Of a DNA stretch of 64,000 nt, positions 1-8,359 are shown piece by piece. Both the position numbers and the translations under genes were made by a program. How positions within the stretch are numbered: the stretch's first letter is position 1; every line of letters starts with the position of its first letter. Source of the stretch: JAKVKY01 sp964293585 (GTDB lineage: Bacteria; Bacillota; Negativicutes; Acidaminococcales; Acidaminococcaceae); the NCBI GenBank assembly GCA_964293585.1, contig CAXYYS010000001.1:1-64000 (forward strand). Direction: 5' to 3'. The notes under the pieces were generated by a model. The model ran no database searches and was not told where the DNA came from. It saw only the letters and a program-made list of their open reading frames with translations.

Positions 1-347
1 TTTAAAATACAAATAGAGAACAAGAAAGAAAATATATAAAAGAAAGAACAAGAGACAAAGTTAAAAGTGCAACACGAGCTGAAAGAAGTTTTACAACCGA
101 GCTGAGCAAAGCGGTAGAATTTGGAGTCTCACTAGTACAGACGTAAGTTTTTAAAATTTGTAAACTGTTTTTGCTAAATTATTTCAAAATCATACTTTAG
201 TTGTAGCGGGCCAATTATTTTGCCCCTCACTTATATATACGGCAAAAATTGGAGAAGTGTTCACGAAATTTAAAAAATATTTTTGCCCCCACTTATATAT
301 ACGTAAATTTTTATTTTGTTGCTCATTTTTTTTTTTTTGCAAAAAAA
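1..347. other. AT-rich gene-free stretch with imperfect direct repeat
   Basis: No convincing gene is present here. The stretch is much more AT-rich than the rest of the window and the short open frames have no ribosome-binding site or recognisable product. It contains two copies of a roughly 23-base element (218-241 and 281-303) sharing the core CACTTATATATACG preceded by TTTTGCCCC; the first copy is also flanked by an inverted repeat (TTTTGCC at 218-224, GGCAAAA at 241-247). What lies to the left of the window is unknown. Confidence 0.6.
218..303. repeat. Pair of imperfect 23-24 base direct repeats
   Basis: Copies at 218-241 and 281-303 differ by one inserted T within the C-run and are otherwise identical over the core. 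Start-to-start distance is 63 bases, about six helical turns. They could be a tandem operator or remnants of a small repeat family; neither can be decided here. Confidence 0.6.
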
Positions 348-376
348 TTCCTGCCGGATAATTTCGCCGGCAGGAA
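348..376 (-). terminator. Rho-independent terminator of the aldo/keto reductase gene
   Basis: A perfect 10-bp stem (TTCCTGCCGG / CCGGCAGGAA, arms 348-357 and 367-376) lies just beyond the stop codon at 397 and, read on the minus strand, is followed by seven T residues. Confidence 0.85.
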
Positions 377-396
377 AAAATTTTGCTTTCTGGTTT

Positions 397-1545
397 TTAC
401 TTCCCAAACAGTTTCTTTGCGTCGTCCATGTTTTTGCGTACCTGGACGCCGAAGGGGCAGCGCTTTTCGCAGGCACCGCACTTGATGCACTCACCGGCGG
501 TATGGGGCAGGATCTTGTAATGTTCCCGCACGGTTTCGGGGACGCTGCCCTGGGCTTTGGCCAGGTTTAAAAACTTGGTGACGGTGGCCACGTCGATGCC
601 TTTAGGGCAGGGAGCGCAGTGGCCGCAGTACATGCAGTGGCCTTCCCAGCTGATTTTGGGGAAGCTGGCAAAGACGCTGGCATAATCTTTCTCCGCCGGT
701 GTGGCGGTTTCATAAGCCAGGCTGGCTTTAAACTGCGCCACGGTATGGGCGCCGCAGCACACGGTGGCTACGGCGGGACGGGTAAGGGCGTAGTGCAAAC
801 ACTGCACCGGGGTCAAAGCTTTGCCTGCCGGGGACAGTTCCGCGTCCAAAAGATCGCCACCGCCAAAAGGTTTCATGACGGTGATGGCCACGCCCAAACT
901 CTGGCAGGTGGCATAGAGCTTTTCCCGTTCCGGATTCATATTGATTAATTTTTTGGCGTAAGCCGCGTCATCCCACAAATCTTCGCAGTCTTCGCTGGCG
1001 GGCTGCAGGTCGTAGCAGGGGTTGACGCTGAACATGATCACGTCAATCTTGCCGCTTTGGGCTGCCGCTAAGGCTACCTGGGGATTGTGGCTGCTGATGC
1101 CTACGGCTTTGACGGTGCCGGCTTTTTTTAAGCTGAGGGCGTAGTCCAGCACACCTTTAGTCTCCACTTCCTGCCAGTCCGGCAGGGCGTCGATATAGTG
1201 GATCATGCCCACGTCGATATGGTCCGTCTGCAAATTTTTCAGCAGGTTGGAGAAAGCCGTTTTTACCTTGGCCAGGTTGCGGGTACGTTCGTACTGGCCG
1301 TTTTCCCATACGGTGCACAGGTGGGCCTGGATGACGAACTTGTCCCGGCGTCCGGCCAGAGCCTGGCCCAGCGCCTTATGCACTTCCGGGTTGGGCTGGT
1401 ACAGATCAAAATAGTTGACGCCGTTTTGCTCCGCGGTGTCAAGCAAAGCCCGGGTAAACTTACCTTCGTTATCTACGAAACCTTCACAGCCTAAGCCAAT
1501 CTCACTGACCTTCAGGCCGGTCCTGCCTAATTCACGGTATTGCAT
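397..1545 (-). CDS. Aldo/keto reductase with C-terminal 4Fe-4S domain
   Basis: 382 aa. Residues 1 to about 290 form an aldo/keto reductase TIM barrel (N-terminal YRELGRTGLKVSEIGLG; VKAVGISSHN near the middle). The C-terminus carries two ferredoxin-type cysteine clusters: C304, C307, C310, C313-P and C353, C356, C359, C363-P, the arrangement of YghZ-like, ferredoxin-coupled reductases found in anaerobes. It presumably passes electrons between iron-sulfur clusters and an NAD(P)H-dependent carbonyl reduction; the substrate is not predictable. The ATG is preceded by AGAGG at a suitable distance. It stands alone, with a terminator directly after it. Confidence 0.88.
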   Translation of the reverse strand: MQYRELGRTGLKVSEIGLGCEGFVDNEGKFTRALLDTAEQNGVNYFDLYQPNPEVHKALGQALAGRRDKFVIQAHLCTVWENGQYERTRNLAKVKTAFSNLLKNLQTDHIDVGMIHYIDALPDWQEVETKGVLDYALSLKKAGTVKAVGISSHNPQVALAAAQSGKIDVIMFSVNPCYDLQPASEDCEDLWDDAAYAKKLINMNPEREKLYATCQSLGVAITVMKPFGGGDLLDAELSPAGKALTPVQCLHYALTRPAVATVCCGAHTVAQFKASLAYETATPAEKDYASVFASFPKISWEGHCMYCGHCAPCPKGIDVATVTKFLNLAKAQGSVPETVREHYKILPHTAGECIKCGACEKRCPFGVQVRKNMDDAKKLFGK

Positions 1546-1649
1546 GAGAACCTCTTTTCTGCACGGGGGTGCGGTGTAATTTGCTACAGGTTAAACTAAA
1601 TGTTGTACTTGCGGCAGTATGTCGTCGTTTTTCTGCGCCGCCGGCCGCG

Positions 1650-2966
1650 TTAATATTTTTTCGTGGGGATGGTGGCGGTGTCAATCTCCGTGCCATCCTG
1701 TTTGTACGCGGTAACTTTAAAATCCTGGGGCTCTACTTCCAGCACCACGTACATGGGGCTGTCCACCGGGTTGTAAAAGGCGGCGTCCCAGGTTTTCCTG
1801 ATACTGCCGGGCCAGGTCTTTTCGCCGCTGCGGCCGGTACTGATGTGGACGGCGCCGCTGGCTGCGGCGTGGCCGTTCTTGTAGGGCTGGGTGCGGGAGT
1901 AGGAGTGCACGTGGGCGGTAAAGACCAGCTCCACGTTGTACTCATCAAAGAGGGGACCGAAAGCTTTGCCGTGGGGATCGTACGGGCCGTTGAAAGGATA
2001 TTCCCACAGGTTGCGGTGCATGAGCACGATGATGCGCTGGTGGGCTTCCCGGGCGGCGGCTAAATCGTGCCGCAGCCATTCGGCTTCTTCGGTGATCAGG
2101 TCCGGGTACCACTTGCGGGTTTCCTGCCAGGTAGTGTTCAGCGCTACAAAATGTACATCGCCGTAGTTAAAACTGTAGGCCAGGCGTTTTTGGTTAGCCG
2201 GTCCGTTTTCCGGTACGGCCACGATGGCCGGGAAAGTTTCCGGTTTGGCTACTTTCCAGTCCAGGCTGTAGGCTTCGTGGTTTCCCAGCACCGGCGCCCA
2301 GGGCAGCTTGGCTAAAAGCGGCCGGGCATTTTCAAACCAGGCCCGCCATTGCCACAGGTCCTGGCCGTTGTCCACGTTGTCGCCCATGCCGATAAAAAAG
2401 CTGGCATCGGGATTTTTCTGGAAAGCATTCACGGCGGTTTGGCCCCACACGTTATAGTTGGCGGACTGGGCATCACCGAAAACTAAAACTTTATAATGGT
2501 TTAAACCGGCGGTGGTGGTGGTAAATTGCTGCCAGGCCGTAGCCTTCACCTGGTTGGTAAGACGGTATTCGTAGGTAGTAGCGGGCCGGAGTTCGGTCAT
2601 GTAGGCTGCATACATGGTCTGGGGCTGCTCGTTGTCCTTATAGGCCGGCACCGTGGTAGTTTGGGCGGGCACGCTGGCCACGGGTTTCGTACCCGTGGGG
2701 CGGTATTCCAGGGACCAGGGTCCGGTCATCCCCGGCTCCACCTGCCAGGAAAAAGTGCGGCTGGTGGCGCTGTCCGGGGGAATGTATTGCACCAGGTTTT
2801 GCACCTGGAGGCGTGGCAGGTCCTGGGCACTGGTCAGGTTGGCGGTGGCAGCCGCAGGCGCCTGAGATGGTAATAGCGGCATATTCCTGCTGTGGGCGGC
2901 ATAAGCATACCAGCTGCCGGTGGCGATGGCGATAGCCGCCGCCAGCACTAAAAGATATTTTTTCAT
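1650..2966 (-). CDS. Exported purple-acid-phosphatase-like metallophosphoesterase
   Basis: 438 aa. An N-terminal hydrophobic segment (about residues 4-24) is a signal peptide or signal anchor. Residues about 55-150 resemble the fibronectin-like N-terminal domain of purple acid phosphatases, and from about 158 the calcineurin-type core shows the metal ligands in order: GD at 164-165, GDNVD at 195-199, GNHE at 228-231, MH at 316-317 and AHVH at 351-354. It probably hydrolyses phosphate esters outside the cytoplasmic membrane. It is transcribed away from the prepilin-like gene, with a 271-base gap and that gene's terminator between them. Substrate unknown; phosphatase or phosphodiesterase activity are both possible. 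Confidence 0.85.
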   Translation of the reverse strand: MKKYLLVLAAAIAIATGSWYAYAAHSRNMPLLPSQAPAAATANLTSAQDLPRLQVQNLVQYIPPDSATSRTFSWQVEPGMTGPWSLEYRPTGTKPVASVPAQTTTVPAYKDNEQPQTMYAAYMTELRPATTYEYRLTNQVKATAWQQFTTTTAGLNHYKVLVFGDAQSANYNVWGQTAVNAFQKNPDASFFIGMGDNVDNGQDLWQWRAWFENARPLLAKLPWAPVLGNHEAYSLDWKVAKPETFPAIVAVPENGPANQKRLAYSFNYGDVHFVALNTTWQETRKWYPDLITEEAEWLRHDLAAAREAHQRIIVLMHRNLWEYPFNGPYDPHGKAFGPLFDEYNVELVFTAHVHSYSRTQPYKNGHAAASGAVHISTGRSGEKTWPGSIRKTWDAAFYNPVDSPMYVVLEVEPQDFKVTAYKQDGTEIDTATIPTKKY

Positions 2967-3153
2967 GGCGGTTCCTTTCGGGGCACACTAAAGGCCAAGT
3001 TAGATTTACGGTAGGCAGGGCGCCTTAAGTATGGGCGCCGGGCACAGGCACCTAAAAATTTAGCGGTGCTGTTAAGGTAATTTTAACACTTGGAGTCTGG
3101 TCCAGGGCAACAGCTAATTGTGAAGATTTTGCAAAGTGGCGGGCAAAGAGAAA

Positions 3154-3177
3154 GCCGCCCTGTAAAGACGGGGCGGC
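3154..3177 (-). terminator. Probable terminator of the prepilin-like gene
   Basis: GCCGCCC (3154-3160) pairs with GGGCGGC (3171-3177). On the minus strand the stem is followed by a T-rich tract (TTTCTCTTT), and it lies 60 bases past the stop codon at 3238. Confidence 0.65.
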
Positions 3178-3237
3178 TGTGGTTTTAAAATTGCCGGTTA
3201 AGCGGGTCAGGTGCTTCCGGTAGGTACAAGATTGAGA

Positions 3238-3669
3238 TTAGCGGGCGGCCAGTTCATCCACGGTCCAATAATACGCACCGGCTTTATTGGTAAGGCTGGC
3301 CTGTAAGATATTGGTCACGCCGCTGTGCAGGTGGATCATGTACTTAACATCACTGGGCAGGATTACGGTGCCGACTTCCGTATTAGGGAAAGTGACCGTG
3401 CCGGAGGGCGGGGTGGGAATGGAGGCCATGTAAGTGGGCACGAGAATCTGGGGATCAAAGGCATCTTCTGTCTTTTTGCTGGTAAGGGTGTTGTGCATCT
3501 GGTACTGCACCAGTGCCGAATCCATGGTGCGTAAATCCGCCACGATCCTGGCGCCGCGGGCCGCAGCCTGAGCCTCCATAAAACGGGGGATAGCGATACC
3601 GGCCAGGATACCCAGGATGGCAATCACGACGACGAGTTCAATTAAGGTGAAGCCTGCTCTCTTTTGCAT
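3238..3669 (-). CDS. Type IV pilin-like / pseudopilin protein
   Basis: 143 aa. The N-terminus is a textbook prepilin: a short basic leader MQKRAG, cleavage before F7, then FTLIELVVVIAILGILAG, with the conserved Glu at +5 of the mature protein, followed by the hydrophobic helix. The remaining 110 residues form the variable globular domain and show no cysteine pair. It would be processed by a prepilin peptidase and assembled in a type IV pilus, competence pseudopilus or type II secretion pseudopilus. No other pilus gene is in the window, so it is an orphan here. Start fixed by the short leader. Confidence 0.88.
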   Translation of the reverse strand: MQKRAGFTLIELVVVIAILGILAGIAIPRFMEAQAAARGARIVADLRTMDSALVQYQMHNTLTSKKTEDAFDPQILVPTYMASIPTPPSGTVTFPNTEVGTVILPSDVKYMIHLHSGVTNILQASLTNKAGAYYWTVDELAAR

Positions 3670-3897
3670 GATGAACCTTTCTGCCGCGGGGGGCGTAGCT
3701 TCGCGTCCGCCGACCGGCGGAGCTTATACAAAATCTAATTATTAAATTGTTCTTACTTACGAGTTATTTTACCATAGCAGGGTCCTGTTGGGTAGTCAAA
3801 TTTTGATAAGTGACAGATTTTGTTAAAAAATGACTAAATATTTGTCAACGCCTGCCGGGTTCTTAAAAATTTACCGGAATATCCTGCCGTAAATGCC

Positions 3898-3926
3898 TTG
3901 ACAAGAGGCGCAAAAGCCCTTATAAT
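3898..3926 (+). promoter_or_regulatory. Consensus sigma-A promoter of the tRNA cluster
   Basis: TTGACA (3898-3903), a 17-base spacer, and TATAAT (3921-3926): a perfect consensus promoter starting about 20 bases before the mature 5' end of tRNA-Pro. Confidence 0.92.
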
Positions 3927-3945
3927 TTTATTGTTGTAACAGTAG

Positions 3946-4022
3946 CGGGGCGTAGCGCAGCTTGGTAGCGCGCCTGCCTTGGGAGCAGGATGTCGCAGGT
4001 TCAAATCCTGTCGCTCCGACCA
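3946..4022 (+). tRNA. tRNA-Pro (anticodon TGG)
   Basis: 77 bases. Acceptor arms CGGGGCG and CGCTCCG pair fully (one G-T). The anticodon loop CTTGGGA sits between CCTGC and GCAGG, giving anticodon TGG. The T loop is GTTCAAATC and the CCA end is encoded (4020-4022). Confidence 0.97.
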
Positions 4023-4031
4023 ATTTTATAT

Positions 4032-4105
4032 GCGGGTGTAGTTAAGTGGTATAACCTCAGCCTTCCAAGCTGATGTTGTGGGTTCGATTCCCATCGCCCG
4101 CTCCA
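4032..4105 (+). tRNA. tRNA-Gly (anticodon TCC)
   Basis: 74 bases. Acceptor arms GCGGGTG and CGCCCGC pair; the anticodon loop reads CTTCCAA, anticodon TCC; T loop GGTTCGATTCC; encoded CCA at 4103-4105. It follows tRNA-Pro by nine bases. Confidence 0.97.
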
Positions 4106-4113
4106 TAATTTTT

Positions 4114-4190
4114 GGCCCAGTAGCTCAGTTGGATAGAGCAACAGCCTTCTAAGCTGTGGGTCGGGCGTTCGAGTCGCCCCTGGGTCACCA
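4114..4190 (+). tRNA. tRNA-Arg (anticodon TCT)
   Basis: 77 bases. Acceptor arms GGCCCAG and CTGGGTC pair (one G-T); the anticodon loop CTTCTAA lies between ACAGC and GCTGT, anticodon TCT; T loop GTTCGAGTC; encoded CCA at 4188-4190. Last of the three-tRNA transcript. Confidence 0.97.
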
Positions 4191-4203
4191 GATATATCAA
4201 TCG

Positions 4204-4231
4204 GCCGTGGAAAATTTTCCACGGCTTTTTT
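4204..4231 (+). terminator. Rho-independent terminator of the tRNA cluster
   Basis: A perfect 22-base palindrome (4204-4225, half-site GCCGTGGAAAA) is followed by six T residues, 13 bases after tRNA-Arg and 15 bases before the priA start, so it separates tRNA transcription from priA. Confidence 0.85.
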
Positions 4232-4245
4232 ACAAAGGAGAAGTC

Positions 4246-6615
4246 ATGCCGTATGCGCTGGTGGCCGTCAACGTGCCGGCCAAAAACTTAATACGCAAGT
4301 TCCTTTATACTATCCCGCCCGAGCTGCCCAACCTGGCTCCCGGCTGGCGGGTGGTGGTGCCTTTTGGCCACCGGGACGTGGAAGGTTTCGTTATTGCCAC
4401 GGACCAGAGTTCGCCTAAGATGGCGGCCTATATCCGGGAGAAGATCGAGCCGCGCCTGGTTGCCGGCACGCTGCAGTTAAAACCCATCCATGTCACCATC
4501 GGCACCGAGCCCTGGTTTGACAGCGAGATGCTGGAGACGGCCCAGTGGCTGAGCCGGTACTATATGTGTACCCTGGCGGAAGCCATGCGCCTGTTTATCC
4601 CCGGCAAGGGCAGTATGCGCCGGGTGCCGGTGGAAAAAGATGGCAAGGTGGTGTCCTACGCCCTGGAAGCCCGGCTGAAAGAAAAATTCCTGACCGGTTT
4701 TGTGGTGACGGACGCCGGCCGGGAAGCTTTGGCTTTGCCGGAAAGTTTAGCCAAGGTGCCGGCTCAGCTGGCCGCTTTAAAACTGGTGGCGTCCCGGACG
4801 GAACCGCTTACGTATCCGGAAGCCCGGGAGGCCCATGTGCATCCCGAGGCGCTGCTTAACCTGACCAAAAAGGGCTGGACTAAGCCCGTGGATGTGCGGG
4901 TGCTGCGAAACAGTTACGATGCCGCGGCGGAGCGCAAGGAAACCCTGGAGCTGACCGATGAGCAGGAACTGGCGGTAGCGGCTGTTACCAAGGCCATCAA
5001 GTCCGGTACGGCGCCGGAGAGCGCCCAGGTGGCGCGGCTGGATGCAGCTAAAAGTTCGGCGGCGGCGCCCTGGGGCGAGTTTTTGCTGCAGGGTATCACC
5101 GGCAGCGGCAAGACGGAAGTGTATTTGCGGGCCACGGAGTTTGCCTTAAAACTGGGCAAACAGGTGCTGGTCCTGGTGCCGGAAATTGCGCTGACGGCTC
5201 AGATCGTGCGGCGTTTTCAGGCCTGGTTCAAGGACGAGGTGGCGGTGGTCCACAGCAAGTTGTCCCAGAACGAGCGGGCGGATGTGTGGTTTAAGATGCG
5301 GACCGGTCAGGCCCATGTGCTGATCGGGGTGCGCAGCGCCGTCTTTGCGCCTTTTCAGGATTTAGGTCTGGTCATCATCGACGAGGAGCATGAATCCAGC
5401 TATAAGCAGGAGGAAAGACCCAACTATCATGCCCGGGATGTGGCCCGGGAACGCTGCAAGCTCAGCTATGCGCCGCTGCTTTTAGGCAGTGCCACGCCCT
5501 CCCTGGAAACTTACTACCGGGCCCAGCAGGGGCTGATCAAACATTTACGTCTTACCGAGCGCCCCGGCGGCAGTATTTTGCCGGAAGTGGCCATCGTGGA
5601 TATGCGGGCGGAGTTAGCCCAGAAAAATTTTCATGTCTTAAGTAAAAAATTGCAGGGGGAACTGCAGGCTGCCATCCAGGCGGGACGCCAGGCCATCGTG
5701 CTTTTAAACCGGCGGGGGTTCAGCACCTTTGTCATGTGCCGGGACTGCGGTGAGACTTTAATGTGTCCTCACTGCGCCGTGAGCCTGGTTTACCACGAGG
5801 CGGGCCAGGTGATGCGCTGTCATTACTGCGGCAACGAGTTCCCCGTGCCTACGGAATGTCCTCAGTGCCACAGCAAACGGATTAAATTTTTTGGCACCGG
5901 CACCCAGAAAGCGGAAAAAGAAATCCGGGAGCTGCCCGGCGTGCGCATCCTGCGTATGGACCAGGATACCACCGGGGGCAAGCTGAGCCACGAGAATATC
6001 TTGCGCAACTTTGCCCTGGGCCAGGCCAACGTGCTTTTAGGCACCCAGATGGTAGCGAAGGGCCATGATATTCCCAACGTGACCCTGGTAGGCATCCTGG
6101 CGGCGGACAGTATTTTAAATTTGCCGGACTTCCGGGCGGGAGAGCGGGCCTTCAGCCTGATCACCCAGGCCGCGGGACGGGCAGGACGGGGCGAGTTGAA
6201 AGGCCGGGTGGTCTTGCAGACTTATGACCCGGAGAATGAAGTGATTCAGCTGGCGGCGAAACAGGACTATGACGGTTTTGCCAAGCTGGAGCTGGAGAAC
6301 AGGAAAGAATTAGGCTATCCGCCTTTTGCCCAGGTGCTGAAGCTGGTAGTCTGGCATCAGGACGAGCTGGAAAGCGGACGCCAGGCCCAGGCGGTGGCAG
6401 ACTTTTTAAAACAGGTGGCGGCAAAGGAACAGCTGCCCCAAACCGAGATTGCCGGGCCTTTCCCGGCGCTGGTGCCCAAGGTGCGTGATCTGTACAAGAC
6501 CAACGTGCTGGTAAAGAGCGGGCGGCTGGACGTGTTAAAGGATGCCCTGCTCCAGTCCCAGTTCCGGCAGCAGCCCAATGTGTATTTTGACGTGGACCCG
6601 TTAAGCATGCTGTAA
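4246..6615 (+). CDS. priA: Primosomal protein N' (PriA helicase)
   Basis: 789 aa. A superfamily 2 helicase that restarts collapsed replication forks by loading the replicative helicase. Residues 1-110 are the DNA-binding domain, GITGSGKT at 283-290 is the Walker A motif, DEEH at 379-382 is motif II, and eight cysteines at about 498, 501, 507, 510, 525, 528, 538 and 541 bind two zincs. The open frame extends upstream into tRNA-Arg, but ATG 4246 behind AAAGGAG is the real start because it matches the PriA N-terminus and follows the tRNA terminator. In most Firmicutes priA directly follows coaBC; here coaBC is at the other end of the window. Confidence 0.97.
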   Translation: MPYALVAVNVPAKNLIRKFLYTIPPELPNLAPGWRVVVPFGHRDVEGFVIATDQSSPKMAAYIREKIEPRLVAGTLQLKPIHVTIGTEPWFDSEMLETAQWLSRYYMCTLAEAMRLFIPGKGSMRRVPVEKDGKVVSYALEARLKEKFLTGFVVTDAGREALALPESLAKVPAQLAALKLVASRTEPLTYPEAREAHVHPEALLNLTKKGWTKPVDVRVLRNSYDAAAERKETLELTDEQELAVAAVTKAIKSGTAPESAQVARLDAAKSSAAAPWGEFLLQGITGSGKTEVYLRATEFALKLGKQVLVLVPEIALTAQIVRRFQAWFKDEVAVVHSKLSQNERADVWFKMRTGQAHVLIGVRSAVFAPFQDLGLVIIDEEHESSYKQEERPNYHARDVARERCKLSYAPLLLGSATPSLETYYRAQQGLIKHLRLTERPGGSILPEVAIVDMRAELAQKNFHVLSKKLQGELQAAIQAGRQAIVLLNRRGFSTFVMCRDCGETLMCPHCAVSLVYHEAGQVMRCHYCGNEFPVPTECPQCHSKRIKFFGTGTQKAEKEIRELPGVRILRMDQDTTGGKLSHENILRNFALGQANVLLGTQMVAKGHDIPNVTLVGILAADSILNLPDFRAGERAFSLITQAAGRAGRGELKGRVVLQTYDPENEVIQLAAKQDYDGFAKLELENRKELGYPPFAQVLKLVVWHQDELESGRQAQAVADFLKQVAAKEQLPQTEIAGPFPALVPKVRDLYKTNVLVKSGRLDVLKDALLQSQFRQQPNVYFDVDPLSML

Positions 6616-6645
6616 GGTACAGTGCTTGTCACTGTACCTCTTTTG
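6616..6645 (+). terminator. Terminator after priA
   Basis: GGTACAGTG (6616-6624) and CACTGTACC (6630-6638) form a perfect 9-bp stem with a five-base loop starting directly at the priA stop codon, followed by TCTTTTG. Confidence 0.75.
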
Positions 6646-6655
6646 CATTCTATGG

Positions 6656-6661
6656 TATAAT
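6656..6661 (+). promoter_or_regulatory. Extended -10 promoter element before def
   Basis: TG-G-TATAAT: the TGn extension (6653-6655) precedes TATAAT. No good -35 is visible, as is usual for extended -10 promoters. It lies after the priA terminator and about 45 bases before def. Confidence 0.5.
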
Positions 6662-6703
6662 ATAATTTACGAATAATAGGTGTCAGTTTTCAGGAGGACA
6701 AGG

Positions 6704-7252
6704 ATGGCCAAGTTAAAGGTTTTGACAGCGGGCAACCCCGTTTTAAAGATGATTTCCCAACCGGTAGGTAAAGTAGATAAGAAGATTAAGCGTCTTTTAA
6801 AAGACATGGCGGAAACCATGTATAAAGATGATAACGGCGTAGGACTGGCCGCACCCCAGGTGGGCATCCTGCAGCGCATGGTGGTTATTGACGTGGGGGA
6901 TGAGCACGGGCTCATGGAGCTGATCAACCCGGTGATCACCAAGCGGGAAGGCAAGATCGTGGTAGGCGAGGGCTGTCTGTCCGTGCCGGATTTTGAAGGC
7001 GAGGTTGAGCGCAGCGCTTACGTGGAATGTGAATACTACGATACTAAGAACCAGAAGAAGTTTGTGGCGGCGGAAGGACTTTTAGCGGTGTGCATCCAGC
7101 ACGAGCTGGACCATCTGGACGGCATCCTCTTTACGGACCGGGCCATTTCCATCACCCCCAAGGAACAATCCCACACCCCGGCGGCGGAAGCCAAGCGCCG
7201 GGCCAATATTAACGGCCCCATCGCGGGACCGGCAGCGGCGCCGGCTAAATAA
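6704..7252 (+). CDS. def: Peptide deformylase
   Basis: 182 aa. Removes the formyl group from the N-terminal Met of new proteins. All three catalytic motifs are present: GVGLAAPQVG (45-54), EGCLS (89-93, metal-ligand C91) and HELDH (133-137). ATG 6704 is chosen because it has AGGAGG ahead of it and matches the family start; an upstream in-frame ATG would add eight residues. The last 30 residues are an Ala/Pro-rich tail beyond the usual fold. It is followed by fmt, which adds the formyl group to initiator tRNA, so the two ends of the formylation cycle are adjacent. Confidence 0.97.
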   Translation: MAKLKVLTAGNPVLKMISQPVGKVDKKIKRLLKDMAETMYKDDNGVGLAAPQVGILQRMVVIDVGDEHGLMELINPVITKREGKIVVGEGCLSVPDFEGEVERSAYVECEYYDTKNQKKFVAAEGLLAVCIQHELDHLDGILFTDRAISITPKEQSHTPAAEAKRRANINGPIAGPAAAPAK

Positions 7253-7334
7253 GGGGACAGAAAAAAGAGCGTGGCGTTGCCAGGCGGTTGTGCAGAAAAA
7301 TAGCGGCGCTTGTAGCGCCGTAACAGGAGCTAAT

Positions 7335-8288
7335 ATGTACAAGATTATTTTCATGGGCACGCCGGACTTTGCGGTAGCCAGCCTGCGGGCCCTGGTAGAA
7401 AGTAAAAAATATGAGATCGTGGCGGTGGTGAGCCAGCCGGATCGCCCCCGGGGACGGGGCAAAAAGGTTGTACCCACGCCGGTGAAAGCTTACGCGGCAA
7501 GCGTGGGCCTGACGGTGCTGCAGCCGGTCAAGGTCAAGACCCCGGAAGTGACGGCGCAGTTAGCCGCCTACCAGCCGGATTTTATCGTAGTGGCGGCTTT
7601 CGGCCAGATTTTATCCCAGGCCATCCTGGATATTCCTAAATTCGCCTGCGTGAATGTGCATGCCTCGCTGCTGCCTAAATATAGAGGCGCGGCGCCGCTG
7701 AACTATGCCCTCATGAACGGCGAAAAGGAAAGCGGCGTGACCCTGATGCACATGGAAGCGGGCATGGATACCGGCGGCAGTTATGCCCAGGTGGTTGTGC
7801 CTATCACGCCGGAGATGACCAAGGGCGAGCTGGAAACTTTGTGCCAGGAGGCGGGCGCACAACTTTTACTGGAAAAGCTGGATGCTATTGCGGACGGCAG
7901 TTTAACTTTTACGCCCCAGGACGAGAGTAAGGCCACCAAGGCCACGCTCCTCACCCGGGACATGGAACATCTTGACTGTACGAGAAGCGCCCTGCAGCTC
8001 CACGATTTGATCCGGGCCTTTAACCCGGAGCCGGGAACTTTTACCACCCTGCCTGACGGCAGGATGTTAAAGCTGTGGGACACCCGGGTGGTTCCGGGAC
8101 TGGACGGGGTACCGGGCACGGTGCTCAGCGTCAGCAAAAAAACTTTTACGGTGGCATGCGGCCGGGACAGCCTGGAAGTGCTGGAAGTACAGCCCGAGTC
8201 CAAGAAGCGTATGCCGTCCCAGGTCTTTTTAAACGGACGGGGCGTCAAGGCCGGGGATCAGCTGGGAACGGCGTCCCTGTCTAAATAA
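7335..8288 (+). CDS. fmt: Methionyl-tRNA formyltransferase
   Basis: 317 aa. Transfers a formyl group from 10-formyl-tetrahydrofolate to Met-tRNA(fMet). The N-terminus MYKIIFMGTPDFAV is typical, and the catalytic set N107, H109 (in NVHASLLPKYRG) and D145 (MDTGG) is intact; the C-terminal OB domain follows from about 205. ATG 7335 with AGGAG is preferred over the longer frame starting at 7290, which has no family counterpart. A small G+C hairpin (7304-7320) without T-run sits between def and fmt. Confidence 0.97.
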   Translation: MYKIIFMGTPDFAVASLRALVESKKYEIVAVVSQPDRPRGRGKKVVPTPVKAYAASVGLTVLQPVKVKTPEVTAQLAAYQPDFIVVAAFGQILSQAILDIPKFACVNVHASLLPKYRGAAPLNYALMNGEKESGVTLMHMEAGMDTGGSYAQVVVPITPEMTKGELETLCQEAGAQLLLEKLDAIADGSLTFTPQDESKATKATLLTRDMEHLDCTRSALQLHDLIRAFNPEPGTFTTLPDGRMLKLWDTRVVPGLDGVPGTVLSVSKKTFTVACGRDSLEVLEVQPESKKRMPSQVFLNGRGVKAGDQLGTASLSK

Positions 8289-8359
8289 GGCGTACCGGCA
8301 ATGTCCGGGACGCGGTGTAAGTCTTGCAAGTGAAAGAATTGAGGTAAGCAGTAAGTTTT

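Noticed and set aside
1569..2063. A 164-codon plus-strand frame opposite the phosphatase gene
   Set aside because: Antisense shadow of a gene with full metal-ligand motifs; composition and lack of start signals argue against coding.
4156..4245. N-terminal extension of priA
   Set aside because: It would overlap tRNA-Arg and the tRNA terminator; ATG 4246 has a ribosome-binding site and fits PriA.
7304..7320. Hairpin CGGCGC-TTGTA-GCGCCG as a terminator between def and fmt
   Set aside because: No T-run follows on either strand, and the genes are close and co-oriented.
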